DNA of 45,313 bases from JBOGXA01 sp050694175 (GCA_050694175.1 JBOGXA010000025.1:1-45313), one strand, 5' to 3'. Shown: positions 1 to 8,402, numbered from the stretch's first letter. Translations and numbers: made by a program. Notes: generated by a model not told the origin, from the letters alone.

Positions 1-1
1 C

Positions 2-1216
2 GCCCTCAACCCCGGTGCGCACTACTGTTTCTACGGGCTGTATGCGCCAATGAACGAGCAGTTCCTGCGCAAGCTCGGCGCGCAATCGATCATTGGAGGT
101 GAGTTCGAGGCGCCGCTTGTCGCCCTCGTGGATCGACTGGTACAAGGGGGTGAGGCGCGCGCAAAGAGCGTCGTCTCCCTCGACCGGCAGAAGTTTCTCG
201 TGCCTAACCGTCGCGGACTTCCCCCGCTCGAGGAGTATGCGCACCTGCACGCCGGGCCGGGTGATATCCGTAAGGTCGGCTACACGGAAGCGACGCGCGG
301 CTGCAAGCATCTCTGTAGCCATTGCCCCGTCGTCCCGATATATGGAGGCAAGTTTCGTGTCGTCTCCAAGGACGTCGTGCTGGAGGACGTCGCGCAGCAA
401 GTGCGGGCCGGCGCGCAGCACATTACTTTCGGCGACCCCGACTTTTTCAACGCGCCGGGTCATGCTGAAGCTGTTACGAAATCCGTCCACGAGCGCTGGC
501 CTGAGCTCACCTACGACGTCACGATAAAGATCGAGCACCTGCTGAACCAGGCGCACCTGGTCCCACCACTCAAAGAGACGGGATGCCTGTTCGTCACCAG
601 CGCAGTTGAAAGTGTCGACGATCGCATCCTTGCGATCTTCGACAAGCACCACACTAAAGGGGACTTCCGGCGCGCCGCCTCACTTTGCCAGGACGCGGAG
701 CTGACGCTCAACCCGACGTTTGTGGCTTTCACGCCGTGGACGACCCTCGAGGGATACATCGACCTGATGTCTGCGATCTGGGATCTGGATCTCGTCGAGA
801 ATGTCTCTCCCGTTCAGTACGGGATACGGCTTCTAATACCCGAGGGCTCGAGATTGCTGGAGTTGGATGAGGTCAAGAGCATCGTCGGTGACTTCGACGA
901 AGGCGCGCTGTGCTGGACGTGGGTGCATGAGGACCCGAGGGTCGACCGACTCCAGCGCGAGGTCATGGCGCTGATTGCAGACTCCGACGCCGGCCGCCAC
1001 GAGATCTTCGAGCAAGTGTGGGCGCTTGCGAGCGAGGCACTCGGACGCAGCCCGGCGCGCCTCGGAGCCGAGCGGCGCGGGCCGGGCTCAGCCGGACAGC
1101 CCGACACACGTACCCACCAGTCACATGAGACCCGCTCGCGCGCGACCATTCCCTATCTGACCGAGCCGTGGTACTGCTGAGCGGAGCCCACGGAGGAGCA
1201 GTTGGCTCCTTACTAG
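2..1216 (+). CDS. CUAEP-tail radical SAM selenoprotein (5'-partial, Sec at TGA 1178)
   Basis: The reading frame is open from the left edge, so the N-terminus (usually a B12-binding-like domain in this group) lies outside the window. The radical SAM cluster motif CxxxCxxC is encoded at 302, 314 and 323 (CKHLCSHC) and would bind a 4Fe-4S cluster and S-adenosylmethionine. The frame reaches TGA at 1178-1180, but it continues as Ala-Glu-Pro-Thr-Glu-Glu-Gln-Leu-Ala-Pro-Tyr to TAG at 1214. Cys-TGA-Ala-Glu-Pro is exactly the tail that names the CUAEP/CCAEP-tail radical SAM family, in which U is selenocysteine or is replaced by Cys. A hairpin follows the TGA. I therefore place the real end at 1216. 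The substrate is unknown. The sel genes needed for decoding are not in the window. Confidence 0.85.
1183..1210 (+). promoter_or_regulatory. Candidate bacterial SECIS hairpin after the Sec TGA
   Basis: Starting 13 nt after the TGA, AGGAGC (1194-1199) pairs perfectly with GCTCCT (1205-1210) around the 5-nt loop AGTTG. The second loop base is G, as bacterial SECIS loops require. A competing stem pairs GGAGCC (1183-1188) with GGCTCC (1204-1209). Position and size fit the known bacterial requirement for a stem-loop just downstream of the UGA. Folding was judged by eye only. Confidence 0.6.
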
Positions 1217-1695
1217 CAGGCTCCAAAGAGGCGGCCGCTTCACGACTTGGGACAGAACCCCAGAACGAGACTTGATCAAGGCGAAATCAAGCCAAGCGAA
1301 GCAGGACGAGCTCCAGCCACCAGGCCCGCTACTCGGCCACGAACACACCGCGATCGAGGCGGTGAACCCGTTGAAGGAGGCGGCTACGCGAGAAAGCCGT
1401 GGCAAGTCCCGTGACCGTATTTTCCGCACCCTTCACCCCGCCAATAGCAGAGCAAGTCCGAGGCGCGGAACCCTTGCGGTGCGACCACGCAGGTGGGCCG
1501 AACTTTGGTATATGAGGGAACGAATCTGGCTTCGAGCCACACTTGCTCTCCTGTGTCTTGGCATCGCCATCGCGATCTCCCTTGCTGTCGCTGGACCATC
1601 CATCCGGTCTCCAATCGTTGGTTGGAGCAGGTGGAGATCTCCAAACCACGAGGGTCCAAGAGATAACAGTGGCTTTCATTGAAGGCGAGGGTGCA

Positions 1696-1708
1696 TAAGC
1701 GCCGCTAA
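1696..1708. promoter_or_regulatory. Operator-like inverted repeat, copy 1
   Basis: TAAGC-GCC-GCTAA. First of two copies upstream of the membrane protein/cupredoxin operon at 1845. It shares its half-sites with five other intergenic copies in the window. Confidence 0.5.
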
Positions 1709-1797
1709 CAGACCCGCGCCGCGGCATTGTGGGTCGGGCAAGTCTCGTCGGCGCAGGATCCAAGCCGCCGACGCCGTCAATGACACTGGAGTTGGCG

Positions 1798-1810
1798 TAA
1801 GCGGCGCTTG
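1798..1810. promoter_or_regulatory. Operator-like inverted repeat, copy 2
   Basis: TAAGC-GGC-GCTTG, 35 bp before the ATG at 1845 and 102 bp after copy 1. It is well placed to overlap the promoter or leader of the three-gene operon. Confidence 0.5.
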
Positions 1811-1844
1811 ACGCAGCTTCCAGAAACAGCGTCCGGGACCCACG

Positions 1845-2132
1845 ATGCAGGACATGAAGACATGGCTCTCGGTTCTCGGTAAAGCTCGACACGCGTTCGC
1901 TGACCTGCCGCGGATCATGCGTCTGGGACTCGGGATCGCAGTGCTAGGGGCGGCGATGGATATCGCCTATCACCTGAGCACGAACGCTCCGACAGGACAC
2001 GGCGCCATCGCCTTCATCGGTCACCTCGGAACTCTCATCGGGATGATCGTCACCATGGCCGGCCTCATCGCGACGGCCTTCAAAGGTAGTCGAAGCAGGG
2101 CGAATCAGTTACAGAAAGGAGTGGCTCGATGA
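1845..2132 (+). CDS. Small membrane protein, first gene of cupredoxin operon
   Basis: A 95-residue protein of unrecognised family. Two hydrophobic segments (about residues 28-45 and 58-80) are joined by a short loop containing His and Asn residues; the C-terminus is basic and cytoplasmic in character. A second in-frame ATG at 1854 could be the true start, and neither start has a strong Shine-Dalgarno. The stop overlaps the next start (ATGA at 2129), so the two genes are translationally coupled. Together with the next membrane protein and the cupredoxin it may form a small electron-transfer or metal-handling unit. That role is inferred only from the neighbours. Confidence 0.7.
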   Translation: MQDMKTWLSVLGKARHAFADLPRIMRLGLGIAVLGAAMDIAYHLSTNAPTGHGAIAFIGHLGTLIGMIVTMAGLIATAFKGSRSRANQLQKGVAR

Positions 2133-2491
2133 ATCTAGCTGCTGCACCACAGATTCTGGAACATCCATGTTGCGACTTCATCAATGAGTTGCCGTGGGGT
2201 TTCTTCCTTATCGTTCACGTCGCGCTGTTCGCGGTAGGTGCGTTCTTCGCCCTGCGCGCGTTCGAGAGCGGAGCGGGAGCGATGGGATGGGGGTTCGCCC
2301 TCTTCGCCTTGGCAGAGATCTGCTACATGACCTATCACGTCAACATCACGCAGTTTCTCTTCTCCCACACGATCGCGGAGGTGCTCAACGGTCTGGCCTT
2401 CACATCCTTGTTCGTAGGAGCCGTCCAGAAGGGAGTCGTCCGTGTCACAACCCGTGAATCGGAAGGCTCCCCGGCGACGGCGGCCCGATGA
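2129..2491 (+). CDS. Membrane protein with four hydrophobic segments
   Basis: A 120-residue protein rich in hydrophobic segments (about residues 22-43, 50-66 and 80-105, the last perhaps split in two). I do not recognise the family. The N-terminal Cys-Cys pair (HPCC) and several His residues near membrane ends could bind metal, but nothing proves it. It overlaps its upstream neighbour by 4 nt and the downstream cupredoxin gene by 4 nt (ATGA), so all three are almost certainly one transcript and co-translated. Confidence 0.75.
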   Translation: MNLAAAPQILEHPCCDFINELPWGFFLIVHVALFAVGAFFALRAFESGAGAMGWGFALFALAEICYMTYHVNITQFLFSHTIAEVLNGLAFTSLFVGAVQKGVVRVTTRESEGSPATAAR

Positions 2492-2883
2492 AGCGCGCCC
2501 TCGTCGCGGGACTGGTCGTGACCGTCGTGGCCCTGGTTGGTTGCACCTCGGGCTCCGCCAGGCCGACGGGTGACCAGACAAGAGGTGACAACGAGCCTCC
2601 GTTCGAGCTCAGCGCGGATCCCGTCGAGACCACCGAGGTCACCGCGGTGAAGAGCTACAAGTTCGATCCCGAGGTGATCCAGGTAGAGGCGGGCTCGGAG
2701 GTGACGTGGGTCAACGAGGATGACTTCCCGCACAACGTTCACTTCTTCAACGAGACGGACGAGACCTACGATCTACCCATCGGGGAGAGCGCCGGCGTTG
2801 GCTTCGATGAGGCCGGGCAGTTCTATTACGAATGCTCGATACATCCTCAGACGATGCGCGGAAAGGTGATAGTCGACGGCTAG
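2488..2883 (+). CDS. Cupredoxin (plastocyanin-like) lipoprotein
   Basis: A 131-residue exported blue-copper protein. A hydrophobic leader ends in the lipobox LVGC with Cys19 as the lipidation site, so the protein is tethered outside the membrane. The C-terminal cupredoxin domain (about residues 50-131) has all type 1 copper ligands: His82 (in PHNVH), Cys116, His119 and Met123 (CSIHPQTM). It probably carries single electrons between a membrane donor and an acceptor such as the multicopper oxidase encoded nearby on the other strand. It is the last gene of a coupled three-gene operon. The copper site is visible; the electron partner is inferred. Confidence 0.88.
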   Translation: MKRALVAGLVVTVVALVGCTSGSARPTGDQTRGDNEPPFELSADPVETTEVTAVKSYKFDPEVIQVEAGSEVTWVNEDDFPHNVHFFNETDETYDLPIGESAGVGFDEAGQFYYECSIHPQTMRGKVIVDG

Positions 2884-2945
2884 AGGAGGCGGGTCGGAGG
2901 CTCCCCCCTCCGGCCCCGTCCTTCCCCTGGGAGGAAGGAGATGGC

Positions 2946-3095
2946 TTGCACGTCTTTCAGTGCCCCAAATGCGAACTTCTCTTCCCGAGCTCTGCTGGGT
3001 TGAAGGAACACCTAAACGTCGGTCACCCCGACCTGGGCGCTGAGCCGAAGCACCGCCGGCCCCCACCGACTTCGTTCGAGGGACATGAGCATTGA
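2946..3095 (+). CDS. Mini C2H2 zinc-finger protein
   Basis: TTG start preceded 5 nt earlier by a good Shine-Dalgarno (GGAAGGAG, 2933-2940). The 49-residue product has one classical C2H2 finger: Cys6-x2-Cys9, then Phe and Leu at the canonical core positions, then His22-x4-His27. The C-terminus is polar and proline-rich. An upstream ATG at 2832 lies inside the cupredoxin gene and is less likely to be used. Single-finger proteins of this size occur in actinobacterial genomes, but their role is not established; DNA or RNA binding is inference. Confidence 0.65.
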   Translation: MHVFQCPKCELLFPSSAGLKEHLNVGHPDLGAEPKHRRPPPTSFEGHEH

Positions 3096-3600
3096 ATCGG
3101 TCCCGCAGGGGGCGGCCTGGGTCAAGCCGATCGAGAAGACCGACTGGACCGGCTCGGCGATGAGGGCCGCCGTCGCCCAAAGGCGAGCGCTGAGGTTGTG
3201 ATCGCTCATCAAGGACGGCCCGAAGCGCCGCGCCGCTCTGAAGCTGATGCGATCTCGATGCGCGCCATGTGCTCCTAGCCCCTGAGGTCTTGCGGGGTTT
3301 CAGGTGTCGTGGTTCTGACCGTAGCGGGATCCGCAAGTGCTCTCCCGTCGTTATCATTCGCTCCGTCTTGTTGACGGAGCGGAGCATGGACCAAGGTCCC
3401 ATCGGGCCCCAACACGGTGATCACGTCATCCGCACGCTCATTGCCGTCGGCGTGTGGGTCGATGGAGTATCCGGGGCCCCGGGTCGCGACGGGCTCTGTG
3501 GCACCGGACCTCCCATGAGCCCGCTCGGTCCACTCCCGGGCACTCGCTTCGCGCGCTAACCGTCTCTTCGCGAGGTCCATCCGTTTCCGCTCCCGTTTCC
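3096..3600. other. Intergenic region between convergent genes
   Basis: No supportable gene. A 38-codon frame from ATG 3085 has no recognisable product. CCTGA and TCAGG around 3282-3306, enclosing CCCC/GGGG, can fold into a hairpin that might terminate one of the convergent transcripts. Otherwise nothing is seen. Confidence 0.4.
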
Positions 3601-4992
3601 TCATGGCGCGTACGTCCAGTCCGGTCGCTTCAGACTCTGGTGGCGATCGAACTCGAACCCCGAGGCGGGGTCGTATCCGGTGATCTTCGGCAGCAAGATG
3701 TCTCGCGGGAATGGACATCCGCGCCCGTTCAAGTGAGCTTCGAACTCGGAGCGAAACTCCGCCATGAGGCTGGGAACGATGGTTCGTACGCCGTCGGGCA
3801 ATCCACATCGTTGTCCGTCGGTGACCATCGAACAACGCACCAATATGTCCTGCAAGTCACCTGCATCCGCTTCGCCAAAATCGATCCGCGTGAGTGTCTC
3901 GGAGATGTCGCCCGAGTGAAGCTTGCAGGGGGGGCATTGACCACACGACTCGACGTAAAGGAAGCGAGTGAAGGACTCCGCGATGCGAACGGCGCAGGCG
4001 GTGTCGTCATAGACGGCGAAACCTCCCGCCCCGAGTCCGGAGCCTATCGACTTCATCGAGTCGAAGTCGAGTGCAACGCCGAACGATGCCGGAGTGACGA
4101 CTGCGTTCGACGCGCCAGGGAGCACGGCCTTGATCGTGCGCTCCGATGATGGGCCCCCTGCGAGGTCGAGCAGGAGTCGAGACAACGGAAAGCCGAGCGG
4201 CAGCTCGTACATGCCGGGGCGATCGACGTCTCCGACCACCGTGAACAGCATTGTCCCTGGCGACGTTTCCGTACCGACCGACCGGAACCAATCCGGCCCC
4301 CATTCCACGATCGCAGGGACGTTGAACAGCGTCTCGACGTTATTGATAGCGGCGGGGTTAGGGCTCTGTGGCGTGGCAAAGAGACCTTCCACGTAGGGGG
4401 GCAGATGGCGCGGAAGCGGGTCGTTTCCTTCGATGACCTCGAGAAGCGCCTTCTCCTCGCCGAGCAGATATTGGTCCGGCCCGAGGACCACCTCGATCGG
4501 CACCTCCCCGGCGATTCCCAGCTCCCTCATCTCCGACAGTGCGCGGGTGAGGGCGTCGACCTCGGCCGTGAAGGCCTTCTTGGTGACGATGTATGCGCCT
4601 TCAGCGCCCGCGGCATACGCCGCTATCGCTACCCCCTCGATCAGTCGGTAAGGATTCGTGCGTATCAACAGGCGGTCTTTGAAGGTCGCGGGTTCACCTT
4701 CAGCTGCGTTGCAGCACAGGTACTTGACGCCCTCCTGATCACGGAGCAGACCGCGCCATTTCGCAGCAGCCGGGAAGCCAGCGCCGCCCCGCCCGCGGAG
4801 ACCGGCTTGGCTAACGACCTCGATCACCTCCGTGCGTGGCAGGGACAAAGCCTTGCCCACGGTGACACCGCCTCCCGATTCCAGGTATTGGCGGACCGAC
4901 GTAACGCGGGTGCTGGGCAGCAGGGTGCGATCCTCAGAAACGACCGAGATGGCCTCTCCGGCAGCCCGGCTTATGGGAGTGATGGGATCCAT
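3601..4992 (-). CDS. NuoF-like NADH-binding flavoprotein without NuoE/NuoG
   Basis: A 463-residue protein of the complex I 51-kDa (NuoF/HoxF) family. It has the FMN/NADH loop GRGGAGFPAAAKW (about residues 66-79), the CNAAEGEPATFKDR segment, an SLBB domain (about 255-300), and the C-terminal 4Fe-4S signature SCGQCPPC with a distal Cys. It should oxidise NAD(P)H via FMN and pass electrons to its Fe-S cluster. No NuoE, NuoG or hydrogenase genes are adjacent; instead it ends an operon of hemerythrin, multicopper oxidase and GreA-like genes. It may therefore be a stand-alone diaphorase feeding an unidentified acceptor. The family assignment is secure, the partner unknown. Confidence 0.85.
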   Translation of the reverse strand: MDPITPISRAAGEAISVVSEDRTLLPSTRVTSVRQYLESGGGVTVGKALSLPRTEVIEVVSQAGLRGRGGAGFPAAAKWRGLLRDQEGVKYLCCNAAEGEPATFKDRLLIRTNPYRLIEGVAIAAYAAGAEGAYIVTKKAFTAEVDALTRALSEMRELGIAGEVPIEVVLGPDQYLLGEEKALLEVIEGNDPLPRHLPPYVEGLFATPQSPNPAAINNVETLFNVPAIVEWGPDWFRSVGTETSPGTMLFTVVGDVDRPGMYELPLGFPLSRLLLDLAGGPSSERTIKAVLPGASNAVVTPASFGVALDFDSMKSIGSGLGAGGFAVYDDTACAVRIAESFTRFLYVESCGQCPPCKLHSGDISETLTRIDFGEADAGDLQDILVRCSMVTDGQRCGLPDGVRTIVPSLMAEFRSEFEAHLNGRGCPFPRDILLPKITGYDPASGFEFDRHQSLKRPDWTYAP

Positions 4993-5027
4993 CGCGCGAT
5001 CACCACGAGGGAGACGACGAGTGACAT

Positions 5028-5480
5028 TCAGACGTCACGGCGTCCGGCGCCGGCCAGATCCTGAAGTTGGTCTTCGGGTATGAGTCTCTCGATCAATGGG
5101 AACAGCTCCTTCTCCTCGAAGCGCACGTGTTCGGTGAGGATCCTGGAGATCTGACCCAACGTCTCCTGATCTGCTTCCCCCTCGGTTAGCTGTCGCTTAA
5201 TCGTCCTGACGAGGGCATGGAGACGCAGGTGGTCAACCACGGCCCGCACGATGAGATCACGAGCCTGAGGGTCATCGATCAGCGGTGCAAAGAACAGCTC
5301 TTCTTCTTCATGAAAATGCCGGATCGCTTGACCAAAGTAGAAGTTGAGGAAGTCATTGGCTAGGTTTCGACGCTCGGTGACATCTGCCATCTTCGAGACG
5401 TCGTGGAGCCGCCTCGCCTGGGCGAGCGCATGATGGTGGTCATGAGTGAGCGGTATCAGTGTTTCATGTCTGTTGGTCAT
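5028..5480 (-). CDS. Hemerythrin-like (HHE) protein
   Basis: A 150-residue cytoplasmic four-helix protein. The N-terminal HDHHHAL, the HFHEEEELFF helix and the HVRFEEKELFP helix supply the His and Glu/Asp ligands of a diiron hemerythrin site. Family members bind O2 or NO or sense iron/redox state. It lies 8 nt downstream of the multicopper oxidase gene and 35 nt upstream of the NuoF-like gene in the same orientation, pointing to a shared role in oxygen or nitric oxide handling (inference). Confidence 0.85.
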   Translation of the reverse strand: MTNRHETLIPLTHDHHHALAQARRLHDVSKMADVTERRNLANDFLNFYFGQAIRHFHEEEELFFAPLIDDPQARDLIVRAVVDHLRLHALVRTIKRQLTEGEADQETLGQISRILTEHVRFEEKELFPLIERLIPEDQLQDLAGAGRRDV

Positions 5481-5488
5481 GGCCTCTC

Positions 5489-6820
5489 CTATCTAACGAT
5501 GACTGCGCTGACCATCCCGAACATGCCGTCGGGTCCTTCGGCGTGGTTGAGGATGTGGCAGTGGAACGCCCACATCCCGGGCTCCGTAGCTTGTACGAGA
5601 ACGTCGACCCGTTCCCCTGGAGCAACGAGGACCGTGTCTTCCATGTGCGGCCGGGGAAGCAGATGCCCGTCCTTCGCCACGACTCTCTGCGGCATCCCGT
5701 GGAGGTGCATGGGATGAATCTGAAGTCCCTCGTTCATGTATCTGATGCGGAAGGTATCGCCGCGCTGCACGGTGATCGGAGCGGTCGCGGGGAATCCCTT
5801 GCCGTTCATCGTGAAACCGAGCGGCCCGTCGTTGAGAACCATCGTGATGTCGTGATCGACCGTCGCATCCCCTGGGTCCGGGACGATCAGCGCACCGAGC
5901 AGGCCCATCGGAACCTGCTTCTGTGCGTTGAAGTGCGAGTGATACATGTTAGAGCCGCTGTTGCGGATCGTGAACTCATAGGTGAACGTGTCGCCAGGTA
6001 ATACCGCGTCCTGGCTCATCACGGGCACACCGTCCATGTCGGCGGGCACGGTCATGCCGTGGAAGTGGATCGTCGTCGGCTCCGCCAGCCTGTTTTTCAG
6101 CACTATGCGGACCCGGTCGCCGAGTCCGGCGCGGATGGTCGGGCCCGGGACCGTGCCGTTGTATGCATAGGCTTGCTTGACCTCGCCGGGAGACACCTCC
6201 CACTTGAGCTCGTCGGCTGTGAGCTCGAATACCTTGACGCCGTCGACGATCTTCGGCTCTAAGTCCCTGCCCCCGATCCCTTTCGTCTCGGCGGGGAAAG
6301 AACCGGTCACCTTGGCGTCGTGCAGCGCCATCTTCTTCGCGGGCATCCCGTGGCCCTCGTGCGCGCCGGACGCGCTCTCCTCTCCGCCATTTTCTCCGGC
6401 CACCTGGAGCGTGCCCGTCATGCCTCCGTCGGCGTGGCCGGTGACCTCGCAGAGGAACGTGTAGGTGCCGGCTTCGAGATCCGGCACCGTCAAAGTCGCG
6501 CTCCCGCCCGGCGGGATCATCTCTGTCTCGGACACCCCCTCGATGGCGAAGTTGTGCTCGGTGGCGCCGGTGTTGGTTACCTCGAACGTAACCGGGCCTG
6601 CCCGAGCCTCGAGGTGCTCGGGCTTGATGAACAAGTCGCCGAGCTCGACCTCGATCGTCTGTATCGCACCGGTGGCTTCATTCGAGGCCGCCACGACTTC
6701 GCGCGAGTCGAAGGCGGCCATCGATATCAGCCCGACCCCGAAGGCCATCGCGACGAAGAAACCCGCGACCGGCCACACCAGCATGAGCTTCGCGCGCTCG
6801 GAAAGCACTTCGTCAGCCAA
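5489..6820 (-). CDS. Membrane-anchored cupredoxin-multicopper oxidase fusion
   Basis: A 443-residue protein with an N-terminal membrane anchor (about residues 14-36). A cupredoxin domain follows (about 50-140) with a CEVTGHADGGM copper motif, then a His/Met-rich linker (HEGHGM), then a two-domain multicopper oxidase (about 200-443). Copper motifs are complete: HFHG and YHSH in the first oxidase domain, HPMHLHG and HCHILNHAEGPDGM in the second (type 1 plus trinuclear). It should oxidise a phenolic, metal or protein donor and reduce O2 outside the membrane. The size resembles two-domain laccases with an added electron-entry cupredoxin. Its start overlaps the GreA-like gene by 8 nt. A nitrite reductase function is less likely because the HCH motif is laccase-like. 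Confidence 0.85.
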   Translation of the reverse strand: MADEVLSERAKLMLVWPVAGFFVAMAFGVGLISMAAFDSREVVAASNEATGAIQTIEVELGDLFIKPEHLEARAGPVTFEVTNTGATEHNFAIEGVSETEMIPPGGSATLTVPDLEAGTYTFLCEVTGHADGGMTGTLQVAGENGGEESASGAHEGHGMPAKKMALHDAKVTGSFPAETKGIGGRDLEPKIVDGVKVFELTADELKWEVSPGEVKQAYAYNGTVPGPTIRAGLGDRVRIVLKNRLAEPTTIHFHGMTVPADMDGVPVMSQDAVLPGDTFTYEFTIRNSGSNMYHSHFNAQKQVPMGLLGALIVPDPGDATVDHDITMVLNDGPLGFTMNGKGFPATAPITVQRGDTFRIRYMNEGLQIHPMHLHGMPQRVVAKDGHLLPRPHMEDTVLVAPGERVDVLVQATEPGMWAFHCHILNHAEGPDGMFGMVSAVIVR

Positions 6821-7340
6821 GCAACTCGGAGGGGAGAAGACTCAGAGAGCCCACGTGAGATTGCTCTGAAGCAGTCGTAAGTGACGAGTCCTCAGACGTG
6901 CGCTCGAAGTCCACGATGAGGTAGGGCACCGAGCCGGTAGGCGACTCGACGCGCACCGTGTCACCTTTCCCTCGCCCCAGGATGGCAACACCGAGCGGCG
7001 AGGACACGGACACCCAGTCGCTGCGCGCTCTCGATCGAATCTTCCGGTCGACAAGCACGTAGCAGTCAGTGGCGCCATCGGGGTCGCGGATCGTGACGGT
7101 GTCGCCGACCTCTATCGCGTCAGTGTCGAAGGGCTCGTCGTCGATCAACATCGCGTCCCGAAGCGCTTCGTTGATGTCGTTACGCTCTCGGGACAGCTGC
7201 ATGAGCAAGGCGGTCGTCTCGACGCTGTCGTCGCTGGCACGCTGTTCGTCCAGCGCGCTGATTCTTTCTTCGAGCTCTGCCCGCCTCGTCTGCAGGGATC
7301 GAAACATTGGTGCCGTTATTCGTGCTGAAGTCGCTTGCAT
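6813..7340 (-). CDS. GreA/GreB-family transcription factor
   Basis: A 175-residue protein with an N-terminal coiled coil (about residues 12-65, heptad-like RRAELEERISALDEQ) and a C-terminal FKBP-like GreA domain (about 75-155, with the VGDTVTIRD and SPLGVAILGRGKGD elements). Such factors bind the RNA polymerase secondary channel. The acidic tip residues needed for cleavage are not obvious, so it could be a GreA paralogue that modulates rather than cleaves. Its frame overlaps the multicopper oxidase start, which is unusual company for a Gre factor and suggests stress-linked expression. Confidence 0.75.
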   Translation of the reverse strand: MQATSARITAPMFRSLQTRRAELEERISALDEQRASDDSVETTALLMQLSRERNDINEALRDAMLIDDEPFDTDAIEVGDTVTIRDPDGATDCYVLVDRKIRSRARSDWVSVSSPLGVAILGRGKGDTVRVESPTGSVPYLIVDFERTSEDSSLTTASEQSHVGSLSLLPSELLG

Positions 7341-7393
7341 TGGAAGTCTCCTGTCGATGTCTTAGAGGGGTGGGAGGGGGGTTGTCTGTGTGA

Positions 7394-7849
7394 TCAAGCG
7401 GATGCGAGGCTGAGACGACCCAGGCTCGCCGGGCGGCTCACCAACGGTCGGATCTCCTCTTCCTCCAAGAGCAGATGCTGCTCGAGGAGCTCGCCGAGTC
7501 GACGTACGACGCGCAGATCCGCGCAACCTGCCACATTCTCGCGCGACAACGCCTCGGCCAACGAAGAAATCTGGACGTGATCCTCGTAAGCACGCGACAC
7601 GCCCGCTGGGACGTCGTGCTGGCCGAGTGAACGGAAGATCCATTCCTCTTCATGTGCGAAAAGCTCGCTTCCGTCCATGGCGAAGAACATGAGGAATGAC
7701 GAGACGACCAAATCGGCGTCCGCCTCGATCACGTCTCTCATGGACAGAGCATGGGCGAACGCGGTGCATCGTCGGTGGACGAGGGCCTCCCACGAACGCC
7801 CGCACCACATCACGGGTGCAGGGTCCACATTTCTAAGCGGCTGGGACAT
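7394..7849 (-). CDS. Hemerythrin-domain protein
   Basis: A 151-residue helical protein from ATG 7849; a longer frame exists upstream but runs through the neighbouring gene and has low-complexity Ser-rich sequence, so I chose the inner start. The helices carry ligand candidates in ALVHRRCTAFAHAL, LFAHEEEWIF and LLEQHLLLEEEEIRP, matching an HHE-type diiron fold. The frame overlaps the upstream gene by 17 nt, implying coupling. It is the second hemerythrin-like gene of this operon and only weakly similar to the one at 5028. Confidence 0.65.
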   Translation of the reverse strand: MSQPLRNVDPAPVMWCGRSWEALVHRRCTAFAHALSMRDVIEADADLVVSSFLMFFAMDGSELFAHEEEWIFRSLGQHDVPAGVSRAYEDHVQISSLAEALSRENVAGCADLRVVRRLGELLEQHLLLEEEEIRPLVSRPASLGRLSLASA

Positions 7850-8402
7850 CGTGGGTCCACCTCTCTTCCTGGCTGCCACCGTCGGAATAGAACTGCTTAC
7901 TGGCCTGGCTGCTGCGGAGCAGGAAGTCGACGTCGCCACGCGCTTCGATCTCGGTGATGACTCGACTGGCGACACCGAAGTGGAGCTGGAGCTCTGCATC
8001 TCTGGTTCTTGGTGGTGTTGTGATTCGTTTAAGGAAACGCGCGGCGTCGGCTTGGATGGCCGTGGGGCCCCCCGCCTTGATCACGCGCGCCAGGACAAGG
8101 TGACGGCAACGGGGCATCAATCGCTGAAGCTCTGCTTCGATCCGATCGGGAACGTGGTCGTCCTCGAGCAGGACGAAGACGTCGAGCGCCCCGGGCCCGC
8201 GCTTTCCTCGCCGCAACAGCTCCGGGGCAGGCGGTCCGGAAAGAGCCTCTATTAAGGCCAGTGGCCACACCGCCGGGCCGATCAACAGAGGAACCATGAA
8301 CCACGGCAAGGGGTGGAAGCCTCGTCCGTTCATGACGCGCGAAAGCCATATGGCCTGTCCGAACCACACGACCGCCAGCCCAACGACCAGCACTACAGAC
8401 AC
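7833..8402 (-). CDS. Membrane protein with soluble C-terminal UspA-like domain
   Basis: GTG start at 8402, chosen because AGAGGAG lies 7 nt upstream. The 189-residue product begins with two membrane segments (about residues 2-21 and 34-52), then a soluble domain whose alternating hydrophobic strands and helices (LDVFVLLEDDH, HLVLARVIKA, DVDFLLRSS) resemble the universal stress protein fold without a clear ATP-binding G-rich loop. The first membrane segment resembles that of the 67-residue protein at 24721. It is the first gene of the leftward operon reaching 3601 and faces a divergent Rieske gene across an operator-like repeat. Function unknown. Confidence 0.6.
   Translation of the reverse strand: MSVVLVVGLAVVWFGQAIWLSRVMNGRGFHPLPWFMVPLLIGPAVWPLALIEALSGPPAPELLRRGKRGPGALDVFVLLEDDHVPDRIEAELQRLMPRCRHLVLARVIKAGGPTAIQADAARFLKRITTPPRTRDAELQLHFGVASRVITEIEARGDVDFLLRSSQASKQFYSDGGSQEERWTHDVPAA

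Larger units (their letters stand above)
1217..1844. other. Intergenic stretch with two operator-like repeats
   Basis: No gene is convincing here. A weak candidate at 1512-1682 (+) would encode 56 residues with one N-terminal hydrophobic segment (residues about 7-27), but it lacks a Shine-Dalgarno sequence. Two copies of the TAAGC-N3-GCTTA-type inverted repeat at 1696 and 1798 make the right half a probable promoter region for the operon starting at 1845. Confidence 0.5.
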
